Of a stretch of 47,020 nucleotides of DNA, positions 25,511-33,526 are shown in pieces; the stretch's first letter is position 1; each line of letters opens with the position of its first letter. Below the pieces are notes generated by a model that saw only the letters and a program-made list of their open reading frames with translations, was not told the origin of the DNA and ran no database searches. A program made the position numbers and the translations under genes. The stretch lies in contig NZ_KI271594.1 in assembly GCF_000469325.1 (NCBI RefSeq), positions 13,501 to 60,520 on the forward strand, written 5' to 3'. Source of the DNA: Schleiferilactobacillus shenzhenensis LY-73. GTDB lineage: Bacteria; Bacillota; Bacilli; Lactobacillales; Lactobacillaceae.

Positions 25511-26056
25511 TCACGCCTGTTTCTTGTAATATTGGCCTGTGATGAAGTCCAGGATCACCATGGCGATGAGGGTGCCGCCGAAGATGCGGAAGAGCAGCTT
25601 GACGGAGCCCCATGGGTTGATGACCAGGACGATGCCGCCAATGATCAGCAGGATACCGTAGACCACCATCGGCCAAGGGGTAACGTTCACGTACTCCTTG
25701 CGGCCGGAAAAGCCGTTGGCCACCCGGTTGATACCCATGAAGATGAGCAGCAGACCGAGAATGAATGGGATCGCGGCCAGCAGCGGTTTGGCCATGAAGT
25801 AGAACAGAATGGCGACGACGATCAGCGTCACGCTCAAGCCGATGGCCCAGCCGCTCTGCTGACCGTCGACGCTGTCCTTGCTGCGCAGGGCTGAGACCAG
25901 CCCGATGATGCCCTGGACCGCGATGTAGATGGCGATCAAGCTGATGCCGATCGTGGTCACCAGGCCGGGCACGAACAACAGGGCGGCCCCCAGAAGCAGA
26001 CTCGCCAGCGACTGCAGCCAGCCGTAGCGGCGGAACGTGTTATATACTTGTTGCAT
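25511..26056 (-). CDS. HdeD/DUF308-like membrane protein
   Basis: This 181 aa protein has six hydrophobic segments arranged as three hairpins, with glycine-rich turns and IxxGxxxxxxP patterns (LLLGAALLFVPGLVTTIG and the later IIGGIVLVINPWG). This is the DUF308 pattern of HdeD-type acid-resistance membrane proteins. The role here is unknown, possibly stress-related. I chose the ATG at 26056 because GAGAGGA lies eight bases upstream; a TTG 30 bases earlier has no such site. It diverges from sfsA with about 100 bases between their starts. Confidence 0.82.
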   Translation of the reverse strand: MQQVYNTFRRYGWLQSLASLLLGAALLFVPGLVTTIGISLIAIYIAVQGIIGLVSALRSKDSVDGQQSGWAIGLSVTLIVVAILFYFMAKPLLAAIPFILGLLLIFMGINRVANGFSGRKEYVNVTPWPMVVYGILLIIGGIVLVINPWGSVKLLFRIFGGTLIAMVILDFITGQYYKKQA

Positions 26057-26156
26057 GGAATCAGTCCTCTCGATGTCGGTTTTCAAGTCACCTTCAGTAT
26101 ACCTGACTCACCAGCGGGGCTGTATCGGTCCTAAGTATGGAAAAGAGGCACGCCCC

Positions 26157-26894
26157 ATGGAGTATCCTGGCATTATCCGGGGCCAATTCATTGACCGGCC
26201 CAACCGGTTCGTCGCCCATGTGCTGATTCAGGGAGAAAAGATTGTGGTCCACGTCAAGAATACTGGCCGGACCAATATTTTGGTCCCCGGCCGCACCGTC
26301 GCCTTGGCGCCGGCGGCTAACGCTGCCCAGCGCAAGACTGCCTTCGACTTGGTGGCCGTGCAGACGCCCAAGGGCTGGATCAATGTGGATTCCCAGGCGC
26401 CTAACACGGTGGTAGGCGCTGGTCTGCGCAGCAACCAGATCGTCCTGCCCGGCCTCGGCCCCATTACGGCGGTGCGGCCGGAGACCACGTTTCACGACGC
26501 CCGGTTTGATTTTTACGGCAGCAGCGGCCCCCAGCCGTTCTTCCTGGAAGTGAAGGGCGTGACCCTGTGGGCCGGGGACGTGGCGGCGTTCCCGGATGCG
26601 CCGACCCTGCGCGGGCTGAAGCACGTGCAAGAACTGATTGCCGCGGTGGGGGCGGGGTACCACGGGTACCTTCTGTTTCTGGTGCAGATCCCAGCGATCC
26701 GGGCGGTGACGATTGCCCGGGAAGTCCAGCCGACATTGGCCGAGACGATTGCCCAGGCCCAGGCGGCGGGGGTGCACGTGCTGGCGTACGGCACCCGCGT
26801 GACGCCAGGCACGATGACCCTGGATGCCCCGATTCCGTTTGATTTGACGGCCCCGTTCACCATGGCGGCGGCGCTGGCCGAGGCCCGGGCGTAA
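26157..26894 (+). CDS. sfsA: SfsA family protein (DNA/RNA nuclease-like)
   Basis: This 245 aa protein matches SfsA, first named for sugar fermentation stimulation in E. coli. Its central motif ARFDFYG...PFFLEVKGVTL resembles the active site of restriction-type nucleases (D, then E-x-K). VHVKNTGR near the N-terminus and a late YGTRVTP are also typical. SfsA proteins bind nucleic acid and have a predicted nuclease fold; the physiological role is unclear. The ATG at 26157 has AAAAGAGG upstream; a longer frame would enter the divergent promoter region. It is monocistronic and convergent with the acetyltransferase gene. Confidence 0.9.
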   Translation: MEYPGIIRGQFIDRPNRFVAHVLIQGEKIVVHVKNTGRTNILVPGRTVALAPAANAAQRKTAFDLVAVQTPKGWINVDSQAPNTVVGAGLRSNQIVLPGLGPITAVRPETTFHDARFDFYGSSGPQPFFLEVKGVTLWAGDVAAFPDAPTLRGLKHVQELIAAVGAGYHGYLLFLVQIPAIRAVTIAREVQPTLAETIAQAQAAGVHVLAYGTRVTPGTMTLDAPIPFDLTAPFTMAAALAEARA

Positions 26895-26902
26895 GGCAGA
26901 AA

Positions 26903-26946
26903 AAGGCCGGTTGCGCGCACCATCGCGGCAGCCGGTCTTGTCTTTT
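26903..26946. terminator. Bidirectional terminator between sfsA and the acetyltransferase
   Basis: AAGGCCGGTTGC pairs with GCAGCCGGTCTT. There are T-rich sequences on both sides (CTTTTC on plus, TTTTTC on minus). Confidence 0.8.
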
Positions 26947-26947
26947 C

Positions 26948-28117
26948 TCAGAAATAATCGTTCAGCATCGGCAGTTCGTGGTGCAGCACAGCATCAAGGC
27001 GGGCGGCGGCATCCGCGTCGCCCGTCCCCCGGCCGCTGGTCAGGATCGAAATCAGGGTCGTCGTGCCAAAGAGGGCCTTGGTCAGCTGCTGGATCGATAG
27101 GTGCAGGTCAGCGGCCGCATCCGGGTCAGCGGTTGTCCGTGTCACCCCAGCCGTCGTCAGCGTCCACACGCCTTGATTGGCCGGCAGCACCGGGTCAGTG
27201 ACGGCCACAGTCACCGGCGCCGCCAACTCACCGGTCCACGGATACCGGCCGAAGAAATCCGCCAGATCCACGATCCGGGCCATCATGAAGGGCAATGTCT
27301 CCGCCGTCAGTGCGTACGGATTCGGCAGCCAATCCCCGCGGTAGCGGCTGTCCTGGTCGATGAAGCGCAGCGTCGGGAAGGTATTGCCGTGGCGCAGCAG
27401 GAACGCCATCAGGTGGGTCCAAGCGGCCTGGCTCGGCGCCCACCATTCTTGCACCGTCAGGGTGCTGCCGTTCCGGTCGTACAGCATATACCCCTGCAGC
27501 TTCCCATCCGGATCCCGGTACAGCGCCGCATCCCAGTTATTGGCCAGGGCCAGATGGTCCCACCACCAGCTCTCCCGCACCACGCCGCCGCGGAGATGGT
27601 CGGCCTGGGCCGCATACACCGGCATCAGCACCGGCAGGGCCGCCCGCAGCGGCTGCCGCGTCACCGTCCCGCCGCCCAGCGCATGGAACGACGGCACGGC
27701 GGAACCGGCCAAGGTGTACTGCATCTTATTGAACACCTGCTCATAACCGAAGCGCCGGTAATATTCATAGGAGAAAGGCGCCAGGTACGCCAATGTGACG
27801 TGCTTTTTTGCCATTTCTGCCAATGACGCCTTGAGCAGTGTGCCCGCGCCGCCGCGGCCGGAGAATTCCGGGGCTGACATCACGTCGCCGATCCCGTTCA
27901 TCCGGAAGTCGACGCCGTGGAAGTTCACCGTGAAGGGCAGACTGTACAAGCCGCTGACCAGCTGGCCGCCGTCCTGCAGCCCATAGATCCAGCCGTGGTC
28001 GTAGCGCTGGAAGAAATATTCCCGGCGCTGGGGGCTGTCCTGGCGGTTGAAGGCATACAAGTACAATTGGTAGAACTGTTCCCGAGCTTCTGGCCCGTGC
28101 AAGCGATAATCTGTCAT
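26948..28117 (-). CDS. Eis-like GNAT acetyltransferase
   Basis: This 389 aa protein has an N-terminal GNAT domain (RMNGIGDVMSAPEFSGRGGAGTLLKASL is the acetyl-CoA loop), a second degenerate GNAT domain, and a C-terminal sterol-carrier-like domain ending in a free carboxylate near Tyr-Phe. This is the three-part layout of the Eis family (COG4552). Eis enzymes acetylate amines, including aminoglycosides and peptides; the natural substrate here is unknown. The ATG at 28117 has GTAAGGAGAG just upstream; an earlier in-frame start overlaps the terminator of the preceding lipoprotein gene. It may be partly read through from that gene. Confidence 0.88.
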   Translation of the reverse strand: MTDYRLHGPEAREQFYQLYLYAFNRQDSPQRREYFFQRYDHGWIYGLQDGGQLVSGLYSLPFTVNFHGVDFRMNGIGDVMSAPEFSGRGGAGTLLKASLAEMAKKHVTLAYLAPFSYEYYRRFGYEQVFNKMQYTLAGSAVPSFHALGGGTVTRQPLRAALPVLMPVYAAQADHLRGGVVRESWWWDHLALANNWDAALYRDPDGKLQGYMLYDRNGSTLTVQEWWAPSQAAWTHLMAFLLRHGNTFPTLRFIDQDSRYRGDWLPNPYALTAETLPFMMARIVDLADFFGRYPWTGELAAPVTVAVTDPVLPANQGVWTLTTAGVTRTTADPDAAADLHLSIQQLTKALFGTTTLISILTSGRGTGDADAAARLDAVLHHELPMLNDYF

Positions 28118-28146
28118 CGTTTCTCTCCTTACATTCATTCCGATAG

Positions 28147-28176
28147 AAAAGCCCGCCGGCAAAAACCGCCAACGGG
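28147..28176 (-). terminator. Terminator of the lipoprotein gene
   Basis: On the minus strand GCCCGTTGGC pairs with GCCGGCGGGC (two G-U pairs), followed by TTTT. Confidence 0.75.
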
Positions 28177-28184
28177 CAGGGGCG

Positions 28185-29033
28185 TTACTTCAAACCCGCG
28201 TCCTGCGGGGTGATCTTCGTCCGGCCGTCCGCGTGGGCGACCTTGATGGCCTTCATGATGTCCAAGTCGGACCAGGCGGCAGAATCCACGCCCTGGGATT
28301 GCAGGTCCTTGCGGGCCTGCGTGATCTGGGCGGCGGTAATCGGCTGACCGTTGAGTTCTGTGTCCTGCTTATTCACGCTGTATTCGCCTCCGCTGTTGGC
28401 CGATGAACTGCTGCTGGTATTGGTGCTCGGGGTCGTGCTGGCCGTCTGCTGGGCCTGAACCGTGCTCACCTGCAGCTTGAGGGCGCCGGTGTACAGCGTG
28501 GCGTAATAACTATCACTAATGTTGCTCTGGTGGACCAGCTGGTTCAAGGTCGCCAAGGCGCCGGCGTAGTCCTTCTGGTCATAAGCCGTCTGGGCTTTCT
28601 GCAAGTCAGCTTGGGCAGCCTTGTAGGTGGTCTGCACCTGGTTGATCGTCGTCAGCAGCTCATCGGCGGCACTGTTCAAGCTGCTGTCGCCGCCGGTGAC
28701 GTTCTTGACGGCAGTGGCCGCCGCCTTGGCCGCGTTGAAGCTGTTTTTCGCCAAGGCGTTCTGCGCTTCCAGTACGGCCTTGGTCTGCTTCACCAGCGCC
28801 TGCGCCTTCTTGTCGCCGTTCTTCGTCAAGAGGGCACTTTCGAAATACCCCAGCGCCTGATCGTAGGCCTTGGTACTGACGGCGTCGCGGCCAGCGCGAA
28901 TGATGGCCGTATAGCTGCTGGTCGATTCGCTGGCCGCCGCGACTGATGCAGCGCTGTCCTGGGCCTTAGGCTGACACCCCGCCAGGGTGACCAGCGCCAA
29001 GCCGGCGGTGAGGTAAGTGAGTAGTTTCTTCAT
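28185..29033 (-). CDS. Secreted lipoprotein with TPR-like helices
   Basis: This 282 aa protein has a type II signal peptide with lipobox LAGC (C20). The mature part begins with an Ala/Ser-rich spacer, then helical repeats (about 40-190) resembling tetratricopeptide units, such as AYDQALGYFESALLTKNGD and AYDQKDYAGALATLNQLV. A Ser/Thr-rich linker at about 200-220 leads to a C-terminal helical domain of about 60 residues. It is anchored outside the membrane and probably mediates protein contacts. I do not know its partner. The ATG at 29033 has AAGGAGCG 11 bases upstream; earlier starts give a poor signal peptide. Confidence 0.82.
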   Translation of the reverse strand: MKKLLTYLTAGLALVTLAGCQPKAQDSAASVAAASESTSSYTAIIRAGRDAVSTKAYDQALGYFESALLTKNGDKKAQALVKQTKAVLEAQNALAKNSFNAAKAAATAVKNVTGGDSSLNSAADELLTTINQVQTTYKAAQADLQKAQTAYDQKDYAGALATLNQLVHQSNISDSYYATLYTGALKLQVSTVQAQQTASTTPSTNTSSSSSANSGGEYSVNKQDTELNGQPITAAQITQARKDLQSQGVDSAAWSDLDIMKAIKVAHADGRTKITPQDAGLK

Positions 29034-29089
29034 CGGAGATTCGCTCCTTATCCGTTGCGGCCTGCATGGTGCGCAGGCCATATGTTGAG

Positions 29090-29119
29090 ATTTTAACATG
29101 GAATTGGGGGCTGTACCAA
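29090..29119 (-). promoter_or_regulatory. Promoter of the lipoprotein gene
   Basis: On the minus strand TTGGTA (29119-29114) and TAAAAT (29095-29090) are 18 bases apart. Confidence 0.55.
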
Positions 29120-29269
29120 GTCGTGAGGAGTGCGCGCCTTGAATTTGTTATGGCAGCCTGGCACAATCAAAGGATGAAATAGATGGATGAGTCCATTTTC
29201 AGTTCCTGACGTGGAATCTAGGAATACAGAGACTTGTTCGCACTGGGTATGCGAGAAAGGAAAATTTGG

Positions 29270-29563
29270 ATGAGTCTGGACGAGTTAATTCAAGAGGGAA
29301 TGGACGAAATGAATTCTCGGCATCCCTTCGACAAGGATTTGAGCAATCGCTTAACAATACTCTTGGCTGAATCAAATCTCAGTTTGACGGATTTGTCTAC
29401 ACAGTTGAAAATGGACCGTGCACACTTAAAGAAAATGTTTTATGGTTCGAAATACGTAACCAAGGCAGACTATCAGGTTTTGCTTCGTTCTCTTGATAAA
29501 GCGGCGTTGGTTCGGAAAGCCGGTAGGACAACACAATTCGTTGAATCGACGAAAAATCGTTGA
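29270..29563 (+). CDS. Small HTH-like protein
   Basis: This 97 aa protein has a helical N-terminus and a core (ESNLSLTDLSTQLKMDRAHL followed by KKMFYG and KADYQVLLRSL) that reads like a compact helix-turn-helix of the XRE type. There the second helix would read the operator and the final helix would pack behind it. The ATG at 29270 has AGAAAGGA upstream; an in-frame start at 29234 has none. The region is AT-rich compared with both sides. A similar core occurs in the 89 aa protein at 31284. It may be a stand-alone regulator or antitoxin-like protein; there is no toxin candidate directly beside it. Confidence 0.6.
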   Translation: MSLDELIQEGMDEMNSRHPFDKDLSNRLTILLAESNLSLTDLSTQLKMDRAHLKKMFYGSKYVTKADYQVLLRSLDKAALVRKAGRTTQFVESTKNR

Positions 29564-29702
29564 CCCGGCACTTTCCAAAACAATGACGGTATTTCAGCCA
29601 ATTGCACATTTTAAGCTGCCCAGGTAGAACTTCAGTCGGAGTACGTATTTACTTACAGTCAGGGCACAATGATTTGTTACAAGACGCAAGGAGGATTTCT
29701 CA

Positions 29703-30569
29703 ATGAAAATCGGCTTCATCGGCACCGGTGTCATGGGCACCGGCATGATCAAAAACTTGCTTCAGCACGGCTCAGACGTCACTGTTTTTAACCGGACCAA
29801 AGCCCACGCCCAGCCCGTGCTGGAGGCTGGCGCCAAGTGGGCAGACAGCCCAGCAGCGCTGGCCCGGCAAAGCGATGTCTTGATCTCCATCGTGGGTTTT
29901 CCCAAGGACGTCGAACAGGTCTACTTTGCGGACAACGGCGTCTTCGCCGGCGCCCACGCCGGCTTGACGGTCATCGACATGACCACCGGCTCCCCTGAGA
30001 CGGCCAAGAAGATTACCGCTGTCGCAAAGCAGTATCCCGGCATGGCGGCCTTGGACGCCCCTGTTTCCGGCGGTGACATTGGCGCGCAGAAGGGGACACT
30101 GACGATCATGGTCGGCGGGGAACAACCCGTCTACGACCGGATGCTGCCCATTTTCCAACAGATGGGTCAGACAATTACCTATTGCGGCCCGGCCGGCAGC
30201 GGCCAGCACATGAAGATGGCCAACCAGATCATGATTGCCGGCACGATGACCGGTATGACAGAAATGCTGGTCTACGCCAAGGCCGCCGGTTTAGACTTGA
30301 CCCAAGCACTTCATACGCTGGCCGGCGGGGCCGCCCAAAACTGGTCCTTGGATAATTATGGACCGCGCATTCTCAAAGAGGATTACACGCCGGGTTTCTT
30401 TGCCAAGCATTTCTTGAAGGATCTCCGCATCGCGTTGGACGAAGCCGACCGGATGGGCTTAGAGCTGCCCGCCACCGCAGAAGCCAAGCACTTGTATGAG
30501 GTGATGGTGGACGGCGACGGGCTCGGTGATTTGGGGACGCAAGGATTGATCAAATTGTGGTGGCGGTGA
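29703..30569 (+). CDS. 3-hydroxyisobutyrate dehydrogenase-family oxidoreductase
   Basis: This 288 aa NAD(P)-dependent enzyme belongs to the beta-hydroxyacid dehydrogenase family. The N-terminal Rossmann motif is GFIGTGVMG (residues 4-12), the substrate motif is DAPVSGG (118-124), and the catalytic lysine is K171 in GQHMKMANQ. R31 after the second beta strand (FNRTK) favours NADP. Family members oxidise short 3-hydroxy acids such as 3-hydroxyisobutyrate or tartronate semialdehyde reduction products; the substrate here is not evident. The ATG follows AAGGAGGA. GC-rich and of native composition, it lies between AT-rich small genes. Confidence 0.92.
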   Translation: MKIGFIGTGVMGTGMIKNLLQHGSDVTVFNRTKAHAQPVLEAGAKWADSPAALARQSDVLISIVGFPKDVEQVYFADNGVFAGAHAGLTVIDMTTGSPETAKKITAVAKQYPGMAALDAPVSGGDIGAQKGTLTIMVGGEQPVYDRMLPIFQQMGQTITYCGPAGSGQHMKMANQIMIAGTMTGMTEMLVYAKAAGLDLTQALHTLAGGAAQNWSLDNYGPRILKEDYTPGFFAKHFLKDLRIALDEADRMGLELPATAEAKHLYEVMVDGDGLGDLGTQGLIKLWWR

Positions 30570-30694
30570 TATTTCAAGTAATACTTTGCCCAATTTGAAT
30601 AAATAATTTGTTCGGTATCGAAAATGGCTTCCATTCCTTTACAATGTCAGTAAAGACATGACGCGGGCTTGATACCAAGTGGAGGATTATTCTA

Positions 30695-31291
30695 ATGGGC
30701 ACAACTGTTTTTGAAGTTCCCAACCATTATCACAACTATGCGTTTTCCAAATTCATGCAGAGGATTGAAAACCATCTTCGAATTGGCGTGGACAATCCTG
30801 ATGAGCAATTTGCGCTTCACTATCGCACGGACATGTACATTCACACTGGGTTGATTGCTTCTGTGAAGATAGTGCAGTCTTTGACGAGCGTTCACTGGGA
30901 TTTGATTACTCGACACGGGGCTTACGAATTGCCAACGGTAGTTTACGATCCGCACGTTGATAAGTATCACCTCCGCCGGTACGAAATAATTAAACACATG
31001 AACGCTTCAAGCAGGGACAAAATGCTCCCAATTTTCGAACTGCGACAAAGATTTGAGGCTTTTGAGTTTCGCGTCATGTCAATTGTGGAATTTGGCCGAA
31101 AACAACAGGCCATCGATTCCTCCAAGATGATATTCGTGGAGACGTTTACGAAAAGAAGACTGACGATGGCACCTCCACACAGAGATTACTTGACACGCCA
31201 GTACCTAGCTTATACGATACAAGCATATTGGCGGATTGTTACCGACCCCGTGTGGTTGACGAAGAACGAGAGGGTGATTTCTTTTGATTGA
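30695..31291 (+). CDS. Unknown protein, first of an overlapping pair
   Basis: I do not recognise this 198 aa protein. It has no signal peptide or membrane segment and is rich in His, Tyr and Arg. Noticeable stretches are FEVPNHYHNYAF at the start, FALHYRTDMYIHTGL, and RRYEIIKHMNASSRDKM. A basic C-terminal part carries KRRLTMAPPHRDYLTRQYLAY. The codon use is AT-rich compared with the GC-rich dehydrogenase upstream, as expected for acquired DNA. The ATG has GGAGG about 12 bases upstream, and a -10-like TACAAT lies at 30640-30645. It overlaps the next small HTH-like gene by eight bases. The gene order and sizes resemble toxin-antitoxin pairs, but no known toxin motif is visible. Confidence 0.65.
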   Translation: MGTTVFEVPNHYHNYAFSKFMQRIENHLRIGVDNPDEQFALHYRTDMYIHTGLIASVKIVQSLTSVHWDLITRHGAYELPTVVYDPHVDKYHLRRYEIIKHMNASSRDKMLPIFELRQRFEAFEFRVMSIVEFGRKQQAIDSSKMIFVETFTKRRLTMAPPHRDYLTRQYLAYTIQAYWRIVTDPVWLTKNERVISFD

Positions 31292-31553
31292 CAAGCATGA
31301 TTACATTAGTGGCAGTGCCTTTTCAAATCAGTGGGACGCAATGCCGCAGCGGAAAAATGCAGATCAAATCGTACCAGAAATGATCAAGAACGGCATCACA
31401 ACTGATGAATTGTTACAATTCAGTGGTCTTTCAGAAGATGACTTCGCCAAAATCCTGGCGGGTGACGGAACTATTGCCGACTCTCAGTATGATAGGCTGA
31501 TCGTGCAGATACAGGCTCATGGGAAACTTACGATGAAGACACGAGAGTTGTGA
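31284..31553 (+). CDS. Small HTH-like protein, second of an overlapping pair
   Basis: This 89 aa protein has a C-terminal half (NGITTDELLQFSGLSEDDFAK, ILAGDGTIADSQYDRLIVQI) that reads as a helix-turn-helix and aligns by eye with the core of the 97 aa protein at 29270. The start is a TTG at 31284, inside the end of the previous gene, with GAGAGGGTGA as its ribosome site. No ATG in this frame gives a sensible protein. The overlap suggests translational coupling, so both proteins may be needed in fixed ratio. It could be an antitoxin or an autoregulator. A strong terminator follows. Confidence 0.6.
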   Translation: MIDKHDYISGSAFSNQWDAMPQRKNADQIVPEMIKNGITTDELLQFSGLSEDDFAKILAGDGTIADSQYDRLIVQIQAHGKLTMKTREL

Positions 31554-31606
31554 TTTGGCCGGATAGTGCGTCACAAAGCTTGGGATATATCGTCGCTTTT
31601 GCTCCC

Positions 31607-31640
31607 GCTTGCAGCGCTTTTCGCTGCAAGCATTTTTTTT
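31607..31640 (+). terminator. Terminator of the overlapping pair
   Basis: GCTTGCAGCG and CGCTGCAAGC form a perfect 10-bp stem followed by A and eight T residues. Confidence 0.92.
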
Positions 31641-31664
31641 GCCGCTTTTGGTTCCCCCAACCGT

Positions 31665-31673
31665 TGTTATAAA
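31665..31673 (+). promoter_or_regulatory. Extended -10 promoter of the DUF1659/DUF2922 pair
   Basis: TGT-TATAAA lies about 57 bases before the first start codon. No clear -35. Confidence 0.45.
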
Positions 31674-31729
31674 TGTAAGGCAAGGCGGGCCCGCCGCTTA
31701 CAAAAACTAAACCGATGGAGGAAACAACA

Positions 31730-31936
31730 ATGGCTAAAACTTGGTTAAGCAGCTCCGTAGAGTTCTCCCTGACGAACGATTCATACAAGGACGGCGTGCT
31801 GGATCGGCGCTTGAACAACATCGCCGAAGATGCCACCGCCGACCAATTGCTCGCGGTGGGGAATGCCTTCAAGACGCTGCATGCCGGTGACGTCCTGACC
31901 GCCACCACCCTCACCACCAAAGAGCAGATCGCGTAA
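31730..31936 (+). CDS. DUF1659 family protein
   Basis: This 68 aa protein begins MAKTWLSSSVEFSLTND and contains NNIAEDATADQLLAVGNAF, the DUF1659 pattern found in many Firmicutes. Members are nearly always next to a DUF2922 gene, as here. Function is unknown. The ATG has GATGGAGGA upstream. There is no signal or membrane segment, so the protein is cytoplasmic. Confidence 0.85.
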   Translation: MAKTWLSSSVEFSLTNDSYKDGVLDRRLNNIAEDATADQLLAVGNAFKTLHAGDVLTATTLTTKEQIA

Positions 31937-31969
31937 CTCGTCACCCACGACTGAAGGAGGAAACCATCC

Positions 31970-32230
31970 ATGAAACAACTGCAATTGAAGTACCACACGT
32001 CCGAAGGCAAGAGCAAGACGATGTCCGTGAACTACGTCGACCAGGAACTGGACGCCGCGACGGTCAAGGAAGCGATGGGCCAGATCGCCGCTTCCAAAAT
32101 CTTCGTCAAGGGCTCGGTCTACCTCTACGACACGCCGATTGCGGCGAAGTATGTGGAACGCTTTGAAACAGCGCTATTCGACGACAGCACTGAACCGGTG
32201 GCTCCACGCACACCTGGCCAAGGCGCGTAA
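31970..32230 (+). CDS. DUF2922 family protein
   Basis: This 86 aa protein begins MKQLQLKYHTSEGKSKTMSV and has a DAATVKEAMGQIAASKIF helix, matching DUF2922. It pairs with the DUF1659 gene 33 bases upstream. Function is unknown. The C-terminus is extended by an acidic and proline-containing tail after residue 68. The start has GAAGGAGGA upstream. A strong hairpin terminator follows. Confidence 0.85.
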   Translation: MKQLQLKYHTSEGKSKTMSVNYVDQELDAATVKEAMGQIAASKIFVKGSVYLYDTPIAAKYVERFETALFDDSTEPVAPRTPGQGA

Positions 32231-32277
32231 GCTGATTCGACTCGTCACCCTGATTCATCAGCTCCTTAAGCAGTAAG

Positions 32278-32314
32278 AAAGAAGCGGCGGCCGGCAAGCG
32301 GGCGCCGCTTCTTT
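32278..32314. terminator. Bidirectional terminator
   Basis: AAAGAAGCGGCG and CGCCGCTTCTTT form a perfect 12-bp stem between convergent genes. Confidence 0.88.
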
Positions 32315-32369
32315 ACATAGTGATCATCACGGCCTTGTTAAGAAAAGGCCTTGCTCTCTGGGACAGCTG

Positions 32370-32753
32370 CTATTTCGCCGGATACACCGGCTTGTAGTGG
32401 AACCGATAATTGTAGTTGCCGTCGTCGTCATTGTTGTTGTATACGCTGACGTTCAGAATTTTGACGACGATCTCATCGCCGACTTTCGGCGTGATGTGAT
32501 TCTTCTCTGTGCTGACAAAGTGCAGCCCCTTGCCGGCGATAATATCGTACCCCTCGTCGGTATCCGGCTCGATCTTCTTCACCGTCACGGCCACCGTCTT
32601 GCCCACTGGCGACTTATGCTCCCCGGGGGCATCCTCCATTGTCCACAGTTGATCCTCGGACAGATCCGCCTTCGGTTTCGACTGACACCCGCCCAGCACA
32701 AACAGCAGCCCCAGCAGGACCACGCCAACGAAGCCTAACATTCTTTTCTTCAT
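32370..32753 (-). CDS. Small secreted lipoprotein
   Basis: This 127 aa protein has a lipobox LGGC (C23) after a long hydrophobic signal. The mature part is beta-rich (GKTVAVTVKKIEPDTDEGYDI and VGDEIVVKILNVSVY), which suggests a small OB-like barrel. A DDD cluster could bind metal, but this is only a guess. The ATG has GCGAGGAG upstream. It is monocistronic. I do not recognise a family. The minus-strand transcript ends at the shared hairpin at 32278-32314. Confidence 0.78.
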   Translation of the reverse strand: MKKRMLGFVGVVLLGLLFVLGGCQSKPKADLSEDQLWTMEDAPGEHKSPVGKTVAVTVKKIEPDTDEGYDIIAGKGLHFVSTEKNHITPKVGDEIVVKILNVSVYNNNDDDGNYNYRFHYKPVYPAK

Positions 32754-33026
32754 GGTATCTCCTCGCTTTCCATGAGGACGATGTTACGCTCCTCTCCGCG
32801 CCAGCGGCCAGAACTTGCAGAAACGAAAAAAAGCGGTGGTTTGGCGGCCAAAATTTTCGGACAAGCAGCTACGGGTCCTGACAATGGCCATCATTTAAAT
32901 CGTTGAGGCGTGCTGAATGACAACAGAACGCATCCTCAGAAAAGTGGGTGGGGGACAATACCGACCAACCTGCCGGCTCCTGCACATCAATTTTCGCCCG
33001 GTAGCACGAACATATGCTTGCGTAAT

Positions 33027-33069
33027 TTGCGCCAACATCGTACACTAAATATATACGAACGCGCGTTCA
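33027..33069 (+). promoter_or_regulatory. SOS promoter with LexA box
   Basis: TTGCGC (33027-33032) and TATATA (33050-33055) are 17 bases apart. Immediately downstream at 33056-33069 is CGAACGCGCGTTCA, which matches the Gram-positive LexA consensus CGAAC-N4-GTTCG at all but the last base. LexA here would block initiation. A degenerate second site, CGAAC-ATAT-GCTTG, lies at 33007-33020. Confidence 0.85.
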
Positions 33070-33112
33070 AAATCAGCACCACCATTATCACATTGCATTG
33101 GAAGGTGTTAGT

Positions 33113-33526
33113 ATGGCGAACATCTATGATCCGCCCCGCAGTAAGTGGCTCTACCCCGACCGCGGCATGGTCAAGTGGCTGGGGTTCTTCCTCAGCGACC
33201 ACACCAAGGCACTGGAACAGGACAGCGAGACCGGCGAGGACGTGGGGGTGCCCCAGGTCCAGCAGGACGACGCCGCCATTGGCGAGCTCCTGGATAACGC
33301 CTATCTGACGGGGGAGACCGCCCACATTCAGCGCAACATTCTGGTCCGCGACCATTTCCAGCCGGACATCGTCGGCACCGTCGCCGGCTTCACGCCGGGC
33401 AACGGCGTCCTGCTCTACACGACCGCTGGTGCCCAGACGCTGGCCATCAGCGACATCCGCAACATTCGGCTGGAGCCGCCGGCCAAGTGGTACCGCAGCG
33501 AGGTGAATGATTATGGCCTCAAGTGA
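33113..33526 (+). CDS. YolD-like protein of the SOS operon
   Basis: This 137 aa protein has the YolD-like signature DRGMVKWLGFFLSDHT near its N-terminus and a second beta-rich half. YolD-like proteins are typically encoded just before UvrX/UmuC-type polymerases in Firmicutes and are DNA-damage induced; their action is not established, though a partner role with the polymerase is likely. The ATG at 33113 has GGAAGG upstream. The polymerase start lies within its last codons, so the two are translationally coupled. The LexA box controls the unit. Confidence 0.85.
   Translation: MANIYDPPRSKWLYPDRGMVKWLGFFLSDHTKALEQDSETGEDVGVPQVQQDDAAIGELLDNAYLTGETAHIQRNILVRDHFQPDIVGTVAGFTPGNGVLLYTTAGAQTLAISDIRNIRLEPPAKWYRSEVNDYGLK

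Noticed and set aside
32319..32332. The 14-base word AGTGATCATCACGG repeated at 36496-36509
   Set aside because: A shared word of this length is expected by chance in 47 kb, and the two contexts differ.
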